DNA of 64,000 nt from Gordonibacter faecis (GCF_030077735.1 NZ_JASJEU010000005.1:78830-142829), one strand, 5' to 3'; shown: positions 49,113-60,097, counted from the first letter of the stretch. Made by a program: numbers and translations. The notes: a model not told the origin generated them from the sequence alone.

Positions 49113-50456
49113 CTAGCCTTCCAAGAACGATTCTTCCAGGGAGTGCAGTTCCTCGGGCGTGTTCGCATTGATGAAGCAGCCGCCCATGGGCTCGGCCTCC
49201 AGCACCGCGGACTGCGGAAACTCCAGCACCTCCACGTCGTCGAAGAACGCCTGGGCGCGTTTCTCGCCGCGATCGAGCGCGCGACGCACCGCAGGCAGGC
49301 AGGCCATACGCCGATACATCGCGTGGAACGGCTCGAAGCCGTGCTTGTTCACGGGTACTACCACGTCGGCGCCCGTTTCGTTCATGGCAAGCGCCTCCGC
49401 CACCACGAGCGACGCCGAGGCGAACACCATGTCGCACGCCACCACCGCCACATACGGGTTGCGTGCCGCCTGAAGCGCGGTGTACAAGCCGGGCAAAGCG
49501 CCGCGATAATCGAACGAATCACACACCAACTGCACGCGGTACTGCGGGAATTCCGTATGGAGAAACGCCAGGTTATCGGGCTCGTTGGTGGTGATAACCA
49601 AGTCGTCGGCCACAGGAGCCAAGCGCTCCACCAGCCGGCAAATAAGGGGGCGGCCCGCGAAGGGCACCGTAGCCTTGCTGCGGCCCATGCGGCGGCTCTC
49701 GCCACCCGCCTGAATGACCACCGTCACGCGCGGGCGCACGAAGCGTTCCTCCATGAGGGTTGCCAAACCGGCGATGTCGTCCAGGTCAAACGCCGGAACG
49801 TTGTACAGCTCGGCGGCGCGCAGGGCCTCTTCGATATCCGTAACGATGGCCACGGTATTGTTCGTGGGCAACTTGTTGGAGATGTCCACGTGGTCGGGGT
49901 GCTGCGTCTTGAAGTGCGCGTTTTCGGCCGCGATGGCTTCCTCCTGCGCGCGACGCAGGGCTTCACGAGCCTCGTCGTCGTCAGCTGGCGGCACGGTGCC
50001 GCGCGTGAACTGCGTAAAGTCGGTGCCGAGCGGCCAGCCGCGGCGCGCCCCTTCGGCGAACACTTCGGCCACGCGCGCGTCAGCCTCGTTGCCGGCGCGC
50101 ATGATTTCAATGGTGGGCAGACCGCTTTTGCGATAGCCCTCCACCACCACAATGTCGTGACCCGGCATGCTGCGCACAATGTCGGAGCATTCCACTTCGC
50201 CTTCCAGCGTTTTGATGCGCGCCAACTGCCCGGGAGCCGCGATAACCGTCTCGCTCGCACCGGCGGCGCGGTGGCGGAAGGAATCCTTGCCGGGGTAGTC
50301 AATTTCTAAGCCCACGTGGCTGTGGTGCTTCACGCTGCCCACATCGTGGCCGCGCGCCACCAACTCGGCTATCAGGCGCTCGATCAGCGTTGTTTTTCCC
50401 GAATTGTGGCGTCCAACAATGGACACGGCAGGGCTTGGAATATTCACCATAATCAT
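49113..50456 (-). CDS. MobB-MobA fusion, molybdenum cofactor guanylyltransferase
   Basis: 447 residues from the ATG at 50456 (AAAGGACGAG upstream). The N-terminal half is MobB: Walker A VGRHNSGKTTLIERL and VKHHSHVGLEIDYPGKDSFRHRAAGA. The C-terminal half, from about residue 235, is MobA: VIQAGGESRRMGRSKATVPFAGR and a VVACDMVFAS metal-binding turn. MobA joins GMP to molybdopterin to make the bis-MGD cofactor; MobB is a GTP-binding helper. This fits the three DMSO-reductase-type enzymes in the window. The next gene overlaps closely (two bases). Confidence 0.93.
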   Translation of the reverse strand: MIMVNIPSPAVSIVGRHNSGKTTLIERLIAELVARGHDVGSVKHHSHVGLEIDYPGKDSFRHRAAGASETVIAAPGQLARIKTLEGEVECSDIVRSMPGHDIVVVEGYRKSGLPTIEIMRAGNEADARVAEVFAEGARRGWPLGTDFTQFTRGTVPPADDDEAREALRRAQEEAIAAENAHFKTQHPDHVDISNKLPTNNTVAIVTDIEEALRAAELYNVPAFDLDDIAGLATLMEERFVRPRVTVVIQAGGESRRMGRSKATVPFAGRPLICRLVERLAPVADDLVITTNEPDNLAFLHTEFPQYRVQLVCDSFDYRGALPGLYTALQAARNPYVAVVACDMVFASASLVVAEALAMNETGADVVVPVNKHGFEPFHAMYRRMACLPAVRRALDRGEKRAQAFFDDVEVLEFPQSAVLEAEPMGGCFINANTPEELHSLEESFLEG

Positions 50457-50640
50457 GCACTCGTCCTTTCGGCGCACAGTATAGCATGACCCGCGCATGA
50501 CCCGCCGACGTCTCGCGAACGATCTGTCAGAAGCCAAACCTCTGTCGACAAAGGTGCTTTCGTCTGGGCTTCGCCAGCCCGCCCTTGCGGGAGTGCAGCC
50601 CTCGCCGAAAAAAAGTGTTGTGATTTTGTGGAGGAGGATG
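50457..50640. other. Gap upstream of MobB-MobA
   Basis: About 180 bases with the MobB-MobA promoter side and GC-rich short stems. No gene is supported. Together with the RNA candidate that follows it forms a 410-base stretch without protein genes. Confidence 0.4.
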
Positions 50641-50641
50641 G

Positions 50642-50785
50642 TATACTAGATGCTGCATTTACGAAGGCTTTGTAGCTTCGGTAAAGAAAGGGGTTCTGTT
50701 TTTTGGAGGGGGCAGAACCCTTCTTCTTTCTTGGGTGCACGGAGGCCGTCGCGCGTTTGCGCGGCGGCCTCCTGCGCTTTTCGTG
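50642..50785 (+). ncRNA. Candidate small RNA with three hairpins and terminator
   Basis: A -10 like TATACT (50642-50647) with TTGTGA 18 bases upstream would start RNA near 50654. Hairpin 1: 50658-50685 (TTTAC...GTAAA, bulged). Hairpin 2: GGGTTCTG (50691-50698) with CAGAACCC (50713-50720), its 14-base loop exposing GGAGGGGG. Hairpin 3: a 14-bp stem 50741-50754 with 50759-50772, loop GTTT, then TGCGCTTTTC, a likely terminator. No open frame of note. It runs convergent to recR. No known RNA family is recognised. Confidence 0.5.
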
Positions 50786-50866
50786 CCAAGTGGCGCGGCT
50801 GCGGGTAAAAGCGTGGACGACGTGGGTAACGTCGCGAGCGCGCCGGCGGCGTGAGCCGCGCGGCCG

Positions 50867-51463
50867 CTACAGCGGGCGGCGGGCTTCGATGGCGCGACCG
50901 AGGGTGACCTCGTCGGCGAACTCCAAGTCGCCGCCAACGGGCAGACCGCTTGCGGGCCGCGTCACACTCACACCGAGCGGCTTGATGAGACGGGCCAAAT
51001 ACGCTGCCGTGGTCTCCCCTTCCACGTTGGGGTTGGTGGCTAACACCACCTCGCGCACCTCTTCCGAAGCCAGGCGCTTCATGAGTTCTGCGATACGCAA
51101 GTCATCAGGGCCGATGCCCTCCATGGGCGACAGCGCGCCGCCCAGCACATGGTACACGCCCCCGTACACACCGGTGCGCTCGATGGGCGGAATGTCGCGC
51201 GGCTCACTGACCACACAGATAATGCCCGCGTCGCGCTTCGCCGACTGGCAGATCTCGCACAGCTCGTGTTCAGCGTAGTTGAAACAGCGCGCGCAGAACC
51301 GCACCTGATCTTTCACTTCGGCGATAGCCTCGGACAGGCGCAGCGCCGTCGCCTTGTCGGCATTCAGTATCCAGTACGCAATGCGCTGGGCCGACTTCGG
51401 GCCAATGCCGGGAAGTCGTTCCAGTTCATCGAGCAGTTTCTGGATGGACGGCGCCGCGTACAT
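50867..51463 (-). CDS. recR: Recombination protein RecR
   Basis: 198 residues, the usual length. Acts with RecF/RecO in loading RecA at gaps. Helix-hairpin-helix LERLPGIGPKSAQRIAYWIL, zinc finger C-x2-C...C-x2-C in FCARCFNYAEHELCEICQ, and Toprim motifs in CVVSEPRDIPPIERTGVYGGV and EVVLATNPNVEGE. It follows ybaB and dnaX, the standard order. Confidence 0.97.
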   Translation of the reverse strand: MYAAPSIQKLLDELERLPGIGPKSAQRIAYWILNADKATALRLSEAIAEVKDQVRFCARCFNYAEHELCEICQSAKRDAGIICVVSEPRDIPPIERTGVYGGVYHVLGGALSPMEGIGPDDLRIAELMKRLASEEVREVVLATNPNVEGETTAAYLARLIKPLGVSVTRPASGLPVGGDLEFADEVTLGRAIEARRPL

Positions 51464-51478
51464 AGTGTTGTGCCTCGC

Positions 51479-51787
51479 TTACATCAAGCCGGGAATGTTC
51501 ATGCCACCCGCAACGGAGTTCAGGCGTTGGGCGCTGATGTCCGACACGCCGCGCAGGGCCTCGTTGACGGCGGCCAGCACCATGTCCTGCAGCATGTCCA
51601 CGTCCTCCGGGTCTACGGCCTCGGGGTCAATCACAATGCTCTTGATGGCCATGTCACCCGTGGCCACCACTTTCACCATGCCGCCGCCAGCCGTGGCCTC
51701 AAACTCCATGTCCTTGATTTCGTCCTGAGCTTTGGCCAGTTCAGCCTGCATGCGCTGAGCCTGCTTCATCATCTTCTTCATGTCCAT
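51479..51787 (-). CDS. ybaB: YbaB/EbfC nucleoid-associated protein
   Basis: 102 residues. A small dimeric DNA-binding protein with a Met/Lys-rich first helix (MKKMMKQAQRMQAELAKAQD) and the strand pair with MVKVVATGDMAIKSIVIDPE. AAGGAG precedes the ATG. It lies between dnaX and recR, as usual. Confidence 0.96.
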   Translation of the reverse strand: MDMKKMMKQAQRMQAELAKAQDEIKDMEFEATAGGGMVKVVATGDMAIKSIVIDPEAVDPEDVDMLQDMVLAAVNEALRGVSDISAQRLNSVAGGMNIPGLM

Positions 51788-51900
51788 GAGCGTGTCTCCT
51801 TCTTCGTTACCGGTGAATTATCTGGGGCGCACGCCGGGAGGGCATGCGGTAGTACGCTTGGTGGTGCGCAGTGCGCGCATGGCGGGTGCGAGTACGAACA

Positions 51901-54207
51901 TCACTCCCGCACCTCTTCGACGACAATGCCTTCGCCGAAGCCAGCGGCCAGGATGGCTTCTATTTCCTCGGGCGATTGCGCGGGAGCCGTCGGGTCGGGC
52001 GTGGCTGAAGTGCGCGTGTCCGGCTCGGGCGGCAGGTCGCGGTCGGCCGCGACAGTGGGCTGCACCGCCTGGGGAGCGGGACTGGAAACAGCGGCCGGCT
52101 GCGCGCGCGTGGGCGTTGGGCTGGGAGCCGGGGCCAGGTCAGCGTCCGGGTAGACGGGCGCGGATGACGGGGCGGGCTCGTCGTCGTAGGGGACGATTTC
52201 GTCGTCGTAGGGCGGGATGTCGTACGCGTCGACCGGAGTTGGGTCAGGCGCAGGCGCTTGGGAAATGGGCGTGGCGGCGGCAGGCGCAGGTGAAGCGGCG
52301 GGGGCGGAAGCCGCTGAGGCGGAAGCTACCTCAGGAGCGGAGGCCGCGGCCGCAGCGGATGCAGATGCAGCACTCGCACTCACTCCTGCGCCGGCAGCCG
52401 GCGTTGCCGCCGTTTGAGCAGCAGCCGGAACAGCAGTTGCCACTGCAACAGCGCCCCCTTGTGTGTACGAGAACGGCAGCGTTGCGCCGCACGCCTGCGA
52501 AAGCGCCGCAGACACCGCATTCTGCACGTCGGGCTTTTGCACGGCCTTGAACGCAAACGCATTCTCGGCAGGGAATTCAATGAGCAGCGCGCCCTTGCCC
52601 GCGTCGAAGATAGCCTTCGTGTTGAGGAACAGCACGCCATAAGCGGCCTTGTTCTTTTTGAGCGTGGAGAGCGCCGCCTGCCAGATGCGCTGCAGCGCCG
52701 CCGGGTTCTGCAAGCTGGCAGCAAGCTCGGCGGTGATGCCGCCTGCGGGGGCCGCCGTGCTCGCAGCAACAGAGGGGGCAGGTTCAGGGGTTGTGGCAAC
52801 AACCGGCTGCGCTTCGACAGGGATTGCGGGTGCGGGTTCGGCGACTGGCGTTGCAGCAGCAGCCGGAACCTCGCGGCGCGGCTCAGCGGCAGGCGCGGAT
52901 TGCGGAGTTGCCACGGGAGCAGTAGCCACTGGTACGGCCTGTTCAGCGGCGGGACTGGCCGCAGGTGCAGCCACCGTCACGCTCGCGGCAGCCGGCGCCC
53001 CAGCCGCAACCGGCACCGGGGCCACCGCAGCCGGCGCTCCCCCACCCGTCACATGCGCGACGGCGGAATAGCCGCTTTCCAACGCTTCCACGCGTTCGGC
53101 CAGCGATTCCAGCGTCAAGTCGGAGTCGGGCCGCACCATGCGCGTAAGCGCAATCTCAAACGACAGACGTGGGTTCGTCGACGTCTTCAACTCAGCCGAC
53201 AAATCGCCCAGCACGCCCAACAGCCGCGCTAGGCGGTCAGGTCCGAACCATTCCATCTCCTGTGCCAGTTCGCGACGCATGGCATCGTTCACCTCAAGCG
53301 CCACGTCGGTGCCGGCAAGCGACAGCACATACATATTACGGATGTGTTCAGCTAAGTCGCGCGTGAATTGCGCCAGGTCAGCGCCTGTTTCCACATACTC
53401 GGCCGTCCAGCGGAAGCACGTGGCAATATCGCGCGTACCCACGGCGCGCACGATTTCGGCCATGTCGTTGGTGTCGAGCGAGCCCAACAGCCGCTCAGCC
53501 ACTTCCAGCGTCACCTTGCCCTCGCCGAACGCGATAAGCTGCTCAAGCGACGTCAGTGCATTGCGCATGCCACCTTCAGCGCGGTGCGCCACCAGGTCAA
53601 GCGCCTCGCCTTCGAATTCCACGTCCTCGGACACGCAAATGGCACCCAGGCGCGACACAATAGCCTCGGCCGAAATGCGGCGGAAGTCGAAGCGCTGGCA
53701 GCGCGAGTGGATGGTTTCGGGCACCTTCTGTGGATCGGTGGTGGCCAGGATGAACACCACGTGACTCGGCGGTTCTTCCAGCGTTTTCAGCAGCGCATTG
53801 AACGCCGCCGTGGATAGCATGTGAACCTCGTCGATGATATAAATCTTGTAGCGCCCGCGCGTGGGGGCGAACTGCACGCGGCCGATAATTTCCTCGCGCA
53901 CGTTCTCCACGCCGGTGCGCGACGCGGCGTCCAGCTCGTAAACATCCGGATGCTCGCCGTTGGCAATCATCACGCAGTCGTCGCACGTGCCGTCCGGTTC
54001 GGGCGTGGGGCCGTGCTCGCACAGAAGCGCCTTGGCCAGCAGGCGTGCCGTGGTGGTTTTGCCCGTGCCGCGCGGGCCCGTGAACAGGTAGGCGTGACTC
54101 ACCTTGTCCTGCTCAATGGCGTTTTTGATGGTGCGTTCGATATGCTCCTGGCCAACGACATCCTCGAATATCTGCGGCCGGTATTTGCGATAAAGTGCCT
54201 CTGACAT
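51901..54207 (-). CDS. dnaX: DNA polymerase III subunits gamma/tau
   Basis: 768 residues. Clamp-loader ATPase: Walker A GPRGTGKTTTARLLAKAL, a zinc module with cysteines in CEHGPTPEPDGTCDDC, Walker B DEVHML and sensor-1 ATTDPQKVPETI. After about residue 370 comes a very long Ala/Pro/Val-rich linker, a small folded part (about 485-590, IWQAALSTLKKNKAAYGVLF), a second Ala/Pro/Ser linker and an acidic tail. The linkers make it longer than most. No strong slippery site for a short gamma form is seen. Confidence 0.95.
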   Translation of the reverse strand: MSEALYRKYRPQIFEDVVGQEHIERTIKNAIEQDKVSHAYLFTGPRGTGKTTTARLLAKALLCEHGPTPEPDGTCDDCVMIANGEHPDVYELDAASRTGVENVREEIIGRVQFAPTRGRYKIYIIDEVHMLSTAAFNALLKTLEEPPSHVVFILATTDPQKVPETIHSRCQRFDFRRISAEAIVSRLGAICVSEDVEFEGEALDLVAHRAEGGMRNALTSLEQLIAFGEGKVTLEVAERLLGSLDTNDMAEIVRAVGTRDIATCFRWTAEYVETGADLAQFTRDLAEHIRNMYVLSLAGTDVALEVNDAMRRELAQEMEWFGPDRLARLLGVLGDLSAELKTSTNPRLSFEIALTRMVRPDSDLTLESLAERVEALESGYSAVAHVTGGGAPAAVAPVPVAAGAPAAASVTVAAPAASPAAEQAVPVATAPVATPQSAPAAEPRREVPAAAATPVAEPAPAIPVEAQPVVATTPEPAPSVAASTAAPAGGITAELAASLQNPAALQRIWQAALSTLKKNKAAYGVLFLNTKAIFDAGKGALLIEFPAENAFAFKAVQKPDVQNAVSAALSQACGATLPFSYTQGGAVAVATAVPAAAQTAATPAAGAGVSASAASASAAAAASAPEVASASAASAPAASPAPAAATPISQAPAPDPTPVDAYDIPPYDDEIVPYDDEPAPSSAPVYPDADLAPAPSPTPTRAQPAAVSSPAPQAVQPTVAADRDLPPEPDTRTSATPDPTAPAQSPEEIEAILAAGFGEGIVVEEVRE

Positions 54208-54323
54208 GCAAGTCGCCTATTCTTCCCCAGGGCGTATTTCTTCTTGGCATAGTGTAGCCCACCTTGCGCGCCTGCGGGCGGCTCGTCGCAACCCGCGCAG
54301 AACTTCTACGCGGCACACGGCGC

Positions 54324-54361
54324 ATAAAAACTACGACCGGCATCGTTGCCAACACCGGTCG
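54324..54361 (-). terminator. Terminator after the DedA gene
   Basis: CGACCGG (54334-54340) pairs with CCGGTCG (54355-54361); on the minus strand the stem is followed by TAGTTTTTATG. Confidence 0.65.
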
Positions 54362-54397
54362 CGGTTACAAACGAGAAAGGCCTGACCACCCGGTGCG

Positions 54398-55096
54398 TTA
54401 TTCTTCCACGCGCTTCGACTCGCTGTCGTTCGACGCGTTCTGCTTGTTTTTGTGCGCATTCATGGCGGCTTTCACTGCGCCTATGATGGCCGGCGCCACG
54501 GACACCGCCACAATGCCCAACACGATAACTTCGAAGTGATCCTGCACGAACGGGATGCCACCAAAGAAGTAACCCACCAGCACAAACAGGCTTACCCACG
54601 ACACGCCACCAATGACGTTAAACAGCGTGAACTTGCCGAAGTTCATATGGCCCGTACCAGCAATGAACGGGGCAAACGTGCGGAAAAACGGCATGAAGCG
54701 CGTGATGACAATGGTGAGACCACCGTATTTCTGGAAGAAGTGGTCGAGCTTGGCCATGCGCTCCGGCGTGAGCGCCTTCACGCGGCCCGAGTCGATGATG
54801 CGCGCGCCAAAGAACCGCGCGATCCAGTAGTTCGACGTATTTCCCAAGATGGCGGCCACGTAGAAGATGATGAGGGTGGCCCAGACGTTGAGCCCGCCGC
54901 CATCGGCCGAGAACACGCCCGCCGCGAACAGCAGCGAGTCGCCCGGCAAAAACGGGAAGAAGACCAGTCCGGTTTCTACGAACACAATAAGGAACAATGG
55001 TGAATACACCCACACCGGGCCGAGCGCAATAATCCACCCCGCAATAGCCCCACGCGGATCGGAAAGCAGGTTAACAAAGAAGTTGATGATATCCAT
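54398..55096 (-). CDS. DedA/SNARE-associated family membrane protein
   Basis: 232 residues from the ATG at 55096 (AAGGACAC upstream). Family marks: FVETGLVFFPFLPGDSLLF, the basic GARIIDSGRVKALTPERM loop and ITRFMPFFRTFAPFIAGTGHM with its conserved Arg residues. Members flip undecaprenyl phosphate or other lipids across the membrane. Charged cytoplasmic tail with Lys and Asn. It follows the SRP RNA gene by 30 bases. Confidence 0.93.
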   Translation of the reverse strand: MDIINFFVNLLSDPRGAIAGWIIALGPVWVYSPLFLIVFVETGLVFFPFLPGDSLLFAAGVFSADGGGLNVWATLIIFYVAAILGNTSNYWIARFFGARIIDSGRVKALTPERMAKLDHFFQKYGGLTIVITRFMPFFRTFAPFIAGTGHMNFGKFTLFNVIGGVSWVSLFVLVGYFFGGIPFVQDHFEVIVLGIVAVSVAPAIIGAVKAAMNAHKNKQNASNDSESKRVEE

Positions 55097-55126
55097 AGTG
55101 TCCTTGGTCCGACCTGTAATACAAAA

Positions 55127-55231
55127 GTATCCCGGATAGGCAGGGGCGCTCGCCAGCGGTCCCTTATGGCTGCTTCCTCCCGGACCTGACCAGGTTCGGA
55201 ACATGGCGCCGCCCCGGCCCATCCGAGATAC
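55127..55231 (-). ncRNA. ffs: Signal recognition particle RNA, small bacterial type
   Basis: The minus strand carries the conserved domain IV core (AACCTGGTCAGGTCCGGGAG then GAAGCAGCC). The ends pair over a long stem: GTATCTCGGATGGGCC at the 5' side (55231 down) with CCTATCCGGGATAC at the 3' side (to 55127), and GGGGCGGCGCC with GGCGAGCGCCCC. Length about 105 bases, the short form without Alu domain. TTTTG follows. Placed near dnaX as in many Gram-positive genomes. Confidence 0.95.
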
Positions 55232-55350
55232 TTATCGTGCATGTTCGCGCATGCGAATTATTAGTATAGACGATGCCGGCCTCTCATGCCCCACCCCGCC
55301 CGCACGGGCAACCAAAAGCACACAGTCAACCGTCAAATTTTACGCAGGCT

Positions 55351-55797
55351 TTACACGCGTGCACGCGGACAGCGGCTTGCAAGTTCGGCGATAAAGACCG
55401 CTTCATCTTCGACAGACACCATAAAATCTTCCACATCGTTTTCTATCATGACGCCCTGCAGCGAGCCGGCCCAGCCCTGCGTATTGAGCGCGTTGCGCTT
55501 GGGATAAACCGCGGTGATAAAACGATAATCGAGCGTGCGCTTGCGCAAGCCAAAAATGACGCACAGATCGTGTTCGTGCAATTCAACGTAACTGCGCTTG
55601 AACGGTGCCAGCAGAAATACTTCAAGCCCAAGCAATAGCGCAAAGGCAATCCCGCCAACAATGGCAAAAATAAGCCAGCCAGACTCAGCCCCGTGCGCCG
55701 CGAACACGAACGTGGGGATGAGGCTCACTACGCAGAGAAGCCCCAGCACCACCGCAACAACAATCCACCCCCGGTCAACTGTTCCCTGAAACTGCAT
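55351..55797 (-). CDS. Two-helix membrane protein with bacterial PH-like domain
   Basis: 148 residues. Two membrane helices (about 11-33 and 41-65) precede a soluble part with strand pattern SYVELHEHDLCVIFGLRKRTLDYRFITAVYP, which fits the bPH (DUF1200-like) domain. Function unknown. It ends the short minus-strand unit after the TetR gene; two bases separate them. Confidence 0.7.
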   Translation of the reverse strand: MQFQGTVDRGWIVVAVVLGLLCVVSLIPTFVFAAHGAESGWLIFAIVGGIAFALLLGLEVFLLAPFKRSYVELHEHDLCVIFGLRKRTLDYRFITAVYPKRNALNTQGWAGSLQGVMIENDVEDFMVSVEDEAVFIAELASRCPRARV

Positions 55798-55799
55798 AC

Positions 55800-56477
55800 T
55801 TATTCCTCCCCCACTTCGGAAGACCCGGCAACCCCCGGCTCAAGGCTGATGCTTTGGCGAAGGCCGTTGACGCCGGATGATGCTGCGATGTTGGCAACCG
55901 CTGAGATTTCATCCAAAGAAATAGCCGAATCGCTGGCAAGCCATCGCCGATAGATCGCAAACAGCCCCGCGACAAAAAATGACACGCAGTAACTGACATA
56001 CGGCCTCGCATGCGTCAGATCGAGCCGATCTTCTTCGATGAGTGCTTCGGTGAGCGCTGCCTCAATTTTCTCAAGCATTTCCTCGGCCGTAATGTGCTTA
56101 TACATCTTCCGCGTGCGCAGCAAATCCGGCGCAGGGCCGGCGCTCAAACTGAAGAAAAGATCGGTCACATCTACCGTGTTGCGGTCAAAAAACGATCCTT
56201 CACGCAGCAAACGAACGAAGGTTTCGGCCTTTTCGCGCACGATGGCATCTGCCACGGCGTCCACGGTTTCGTAATGTAGGTAAAACGTTTTGCGATCAAT
56301 ATCAGCTTCGCGCGCTATAGCCGTTACGGTGATTTTGTGAAAGTCCTGCTCTTCAATCAAGCGCAGGAAAGCATCGCGAATGGCTTTTTCCGTACGAACA
56401 AAGCGTCTATCACGCGTTTTGTCGCGCGCAGCAGGCTTTTGAGGGAGCGGGCTCTTGCCTTCGTGAACATCGCTCAT
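55800..56477 (-). CDS. TetR-family transcriptional regulator
   Basis: 225 residues from the ATG at 56477. TetR helix-turn-helix near the N-terminus: KAIRDAFLRLIEEQDFHKIT, VTAIAREADIDRKTFYLHYETVDAV. The C-terminal ligand part resembles the TetR_C group with a hydrophobic last helix (YCVSFFVAGLFAIYRRWLAS). Divergent from the radical SAM gene at 56627; the 149-base gap between them is the likely site of control. Confidence 0.92.
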   Translation of the reverse strand: MSDVHEGKSPLPQKPAARDKTRDRRFVRTEKAIRDAFLRLIEEQDFHKITVTAIAREADIDRKTFYLHYETVDAVADAIVREKAETFVRLLREGSFFDRNTVDVTDLFFSLSAGPAPDLLRTRKMYKHITAEEMLEKIEAALTEALIEEDRLDLTHARPYVSYCVSFFVAGLFAIYRRWLASDSAISLDEISAVANIAASSGVNGLRQSISLEPGVAGSSEVGEE

Positions 56478-56538
56478 GACGTGCGCCCCACCTTCTTGCG
56501 TTCTGTGGCATACACCGCATTTGACACCATACTGGCAA

Positions 56539-56566
56539 TTGCCGCCTCTCACTTACTCACTATAAT
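56539..56566 (+). promoter_or_regulatory. Candidate promoter of the radical SAM gene at 56627
   Basis: TTGCCG (56539-56544), 16 bases, TATAAT (56561-56566), about 60 bases before the ATG. It lies in the gap shared with the TetR gene. Confidence 0.55.
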
Positions 56567-56626
56567 CAACAAAAGAGAATTATTCAACAGATGATTACTA
56601 TTTTACGCAGCTAAGGGAGGCACATC

Positions 56627-58084
56627 ATGAAAGCAACCGAGCAGGTGAAACGCGCTGCGCTTAACAAAACCATGGACTATTTGCTGGAAGACCCCGAACC
56701 GCGCCTGACGAAAATCATGGACATGCTGGATAAGGTCGCGCCGGCCAACCTGTTCCCCAGCCAGCGCGCTGCTTTCCGCACCGCTATTGAGCAACAGAAT
56801 AACTGGTATCAGCTAATCACGCGCGTGCTTGACCTGAATCCCGCCCTCCGCGACGACATGCTTAAGACGTTTGTGGTCGATGCGAACATGATGGCCTGGT
56901 CCAAGCAGGAGCAAATGCGCGATAAGTACGCCTGTAACATTCCGTGGGCCATCCTCATGGACCCGACGAGCGCCTGCAACTTGCACTGCACTGGCTGCTG
57001 GGCTGCCGAATATGGGCACCAGTTGAATCTGACACTCGATGAGCTAGACAGCATCATCCATCAGGGCAAAGAGCTGGGCACACACGTGTACATTTACACT
57101 GGTGGCGAGCCCCTCGTGCGCAAACGCGACCTCATGGCACTGTGCGAGCAGCACCCCGACTGCGCTTTCTTGTCGTTTACGAACGCCACACTTATTGACG
57201 AAGAGTTTTGCCAGGACATGCTGCGTGTGAAGAACTTCATCCCCGCCATCAGCGTGGAAGGGTTCGAGGAAGCCACCGACGGACGGCGCGGCGAGGGCAC
57301 CTATGCGAAGGTGGGCCAGGCCATGCGGCTGCTCAAGCAGCACGGGCTGCCTTTCGGCGTGTCCTGCTGCTTCACCAGCGCCAACGCCGATTCCATTGCG
57401 TCTGAGGAATTTTTCGACTGGATGATTGACCAGGGCGCCCTGTTCGCATGGATTTTCACGTACATGCCCGTTGGCGTGGACGCGCCGGTGGAACTTATGG
57501 TGCGGCCGGAGCAGCGCGAGCACCTGTACCGGTTCGTGCGCGAAATGCGCGGGAAGAAGCCGCTTTTCACGCTTGATTTCCAAAATGACGGCGAGTTTGT
57601 GGGCGGATGCATCGCCGGCGGGCGGCGCTACCTGCACATCAACGCCGCCGGCGACGTGGAGCCGTGCGTTTTTGCGCATTACGCGAACGCGAACATCCGC
57701 GAGGTGTCGCTGCTGGACGCGTTGCGCTCGCCGCTTTTTATGGCCTACTACGAGGGCCAGCCCTTCAACGATAACCTGCTGCGCCCCTGCCCCTTCTTGG
57801 AGAATCAGGGTGTTCTGGCCGATATGGTGGAGGCAACGGGAGCACACTCGACCGACCTGCAGAAACAGGAAAGCGCGCGCGAGTTGTGCGACAAGTGCAC
57901 GCGCTCGGTTGAGCAGTGGGCGCCGGTAGCTGAGCGCATTTGGACCGACCCCACCGACCCCCAGTACAAGCTGCGCCACGACCCGGGCCAGGGCATGGCC
58001 GAAACCGACAAGCACAAATTCGAACGGCTTGGCCGCGAGCGCACGGCGGTAGAAGCGAAGGACGAAAACGAGTCCGCCGCTTAG
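56627..58084 (+). CDS. Radical SAM protein with cysteine-rich C-terminus
   Basis: 485 residues. A helical N-terminal part of about 100 residues, then the radical SAM barrel with the cluster motif C-x3-C-x2-C in ACNLHCTGCWA and YTGGEPLVRKRDL for SAM. The C-terminal part has further cysteines (EPCVFAH, LRPCPFLE, LCDKC), a SPASM-like extra cluster site. I do not recognise the substrate. Controlled probably by the divergent TetR. Own promoter and terminator, so a one-gene unit. Confidence 0.88.
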   Translation: MKATEQVKRAALNKTMDYLLEDPEPRLTKIMDMLDKVAPANLFPSQRAAFRTAIEQQNNWYQLITRVLDLNPALRDDMLKTFVVDANMMAWSKQEQMRDKYACNIPWAILMDPTSACNLHCTGCWAAEYGHQLNLTLDELDSIIHQGKELGTHVYIYTGGEPLVRKRDLMALCEQHPDCAFLSFTNATLIDEEFCQDMLRVKNFIPAISVEGFEEATDGRRGEGTYAKVGQAMRLLKQHGLPFGVSCCFTSANADSIASEEFFDWMIDQGALFAWIFTYMPVGVDAPVELMVRPEQREHLYRFVREMRGKKPLFTLDFQNDGEFVGGCIAGGRRYLHINAAGDVEPCVFAHYANANIREVSLLDALRSPLFMAYYEGQPFNDNLLRPCPFLENQGVLADMVEATGAHSTDLQKQESARELCDKCTRSVEQWAPVAERIWTDPTDPQYKLRHDPGQGMAETDKHKFERLGRERTAVEAKDENESAA

Positions 58085-58108
58085 CGGTGGTGTTTGTTGC
58101 AGGAAGAA

Positions 58109-58145
58109 AAGGAGCCCGCCGAAATTGGCGGGCTCCTTGTTGTTT
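58109..58145 (+). terminator. Terminator after the radical SAM gene at 56627
   Basis: AGGAGCCCGCC (58110-58120) pairs with GGCGGGCTCCT (58127-58137), loop GAAATT, then TGTTGTTTT. Confidence 0.9.
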
Positions 58146-58177
58146 TACCTGATGTTTATGCGATTCCACCTGCGAGG

Positions 58178-59956
<1,779 letters not shown>

Positions 59957-60097
59957 GGTATTTCCTTGCTCCTTGGCACGCTATCAGTATCCGCCGCACC
60001 TTCGAGGCGGCGAACGTCACTCAAACTTGGTTATTGTACTGCATGCGGGAGTGCGAGTTGAAATTCATTTGCCCTTTTCATGCAAAATGCGCGGCAC

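Noticed and set aside
49111..49437. Extended N-terminus of the polyferredoxin (about 110 extra residues)
   Set aside because: It is Arg/Gly-rich, lies fully inside the MobB-MobA gene on the same strand in another frame, and lacks a start site.
52640..52660. Programmed frameshift site in dnaX (C-AAA-AAG in frame)
   Set aside because: It is a weak slippery site and I found no convincing stem-loop or early stop nearby that would give a gamma form.
52400..53100. Long open frames antisense to dnaX
   Set aside because: They arise from the Ala/Pro-rich, GC-rich tail of dnaX and show only repetitive Ala/Gly/Arg products.
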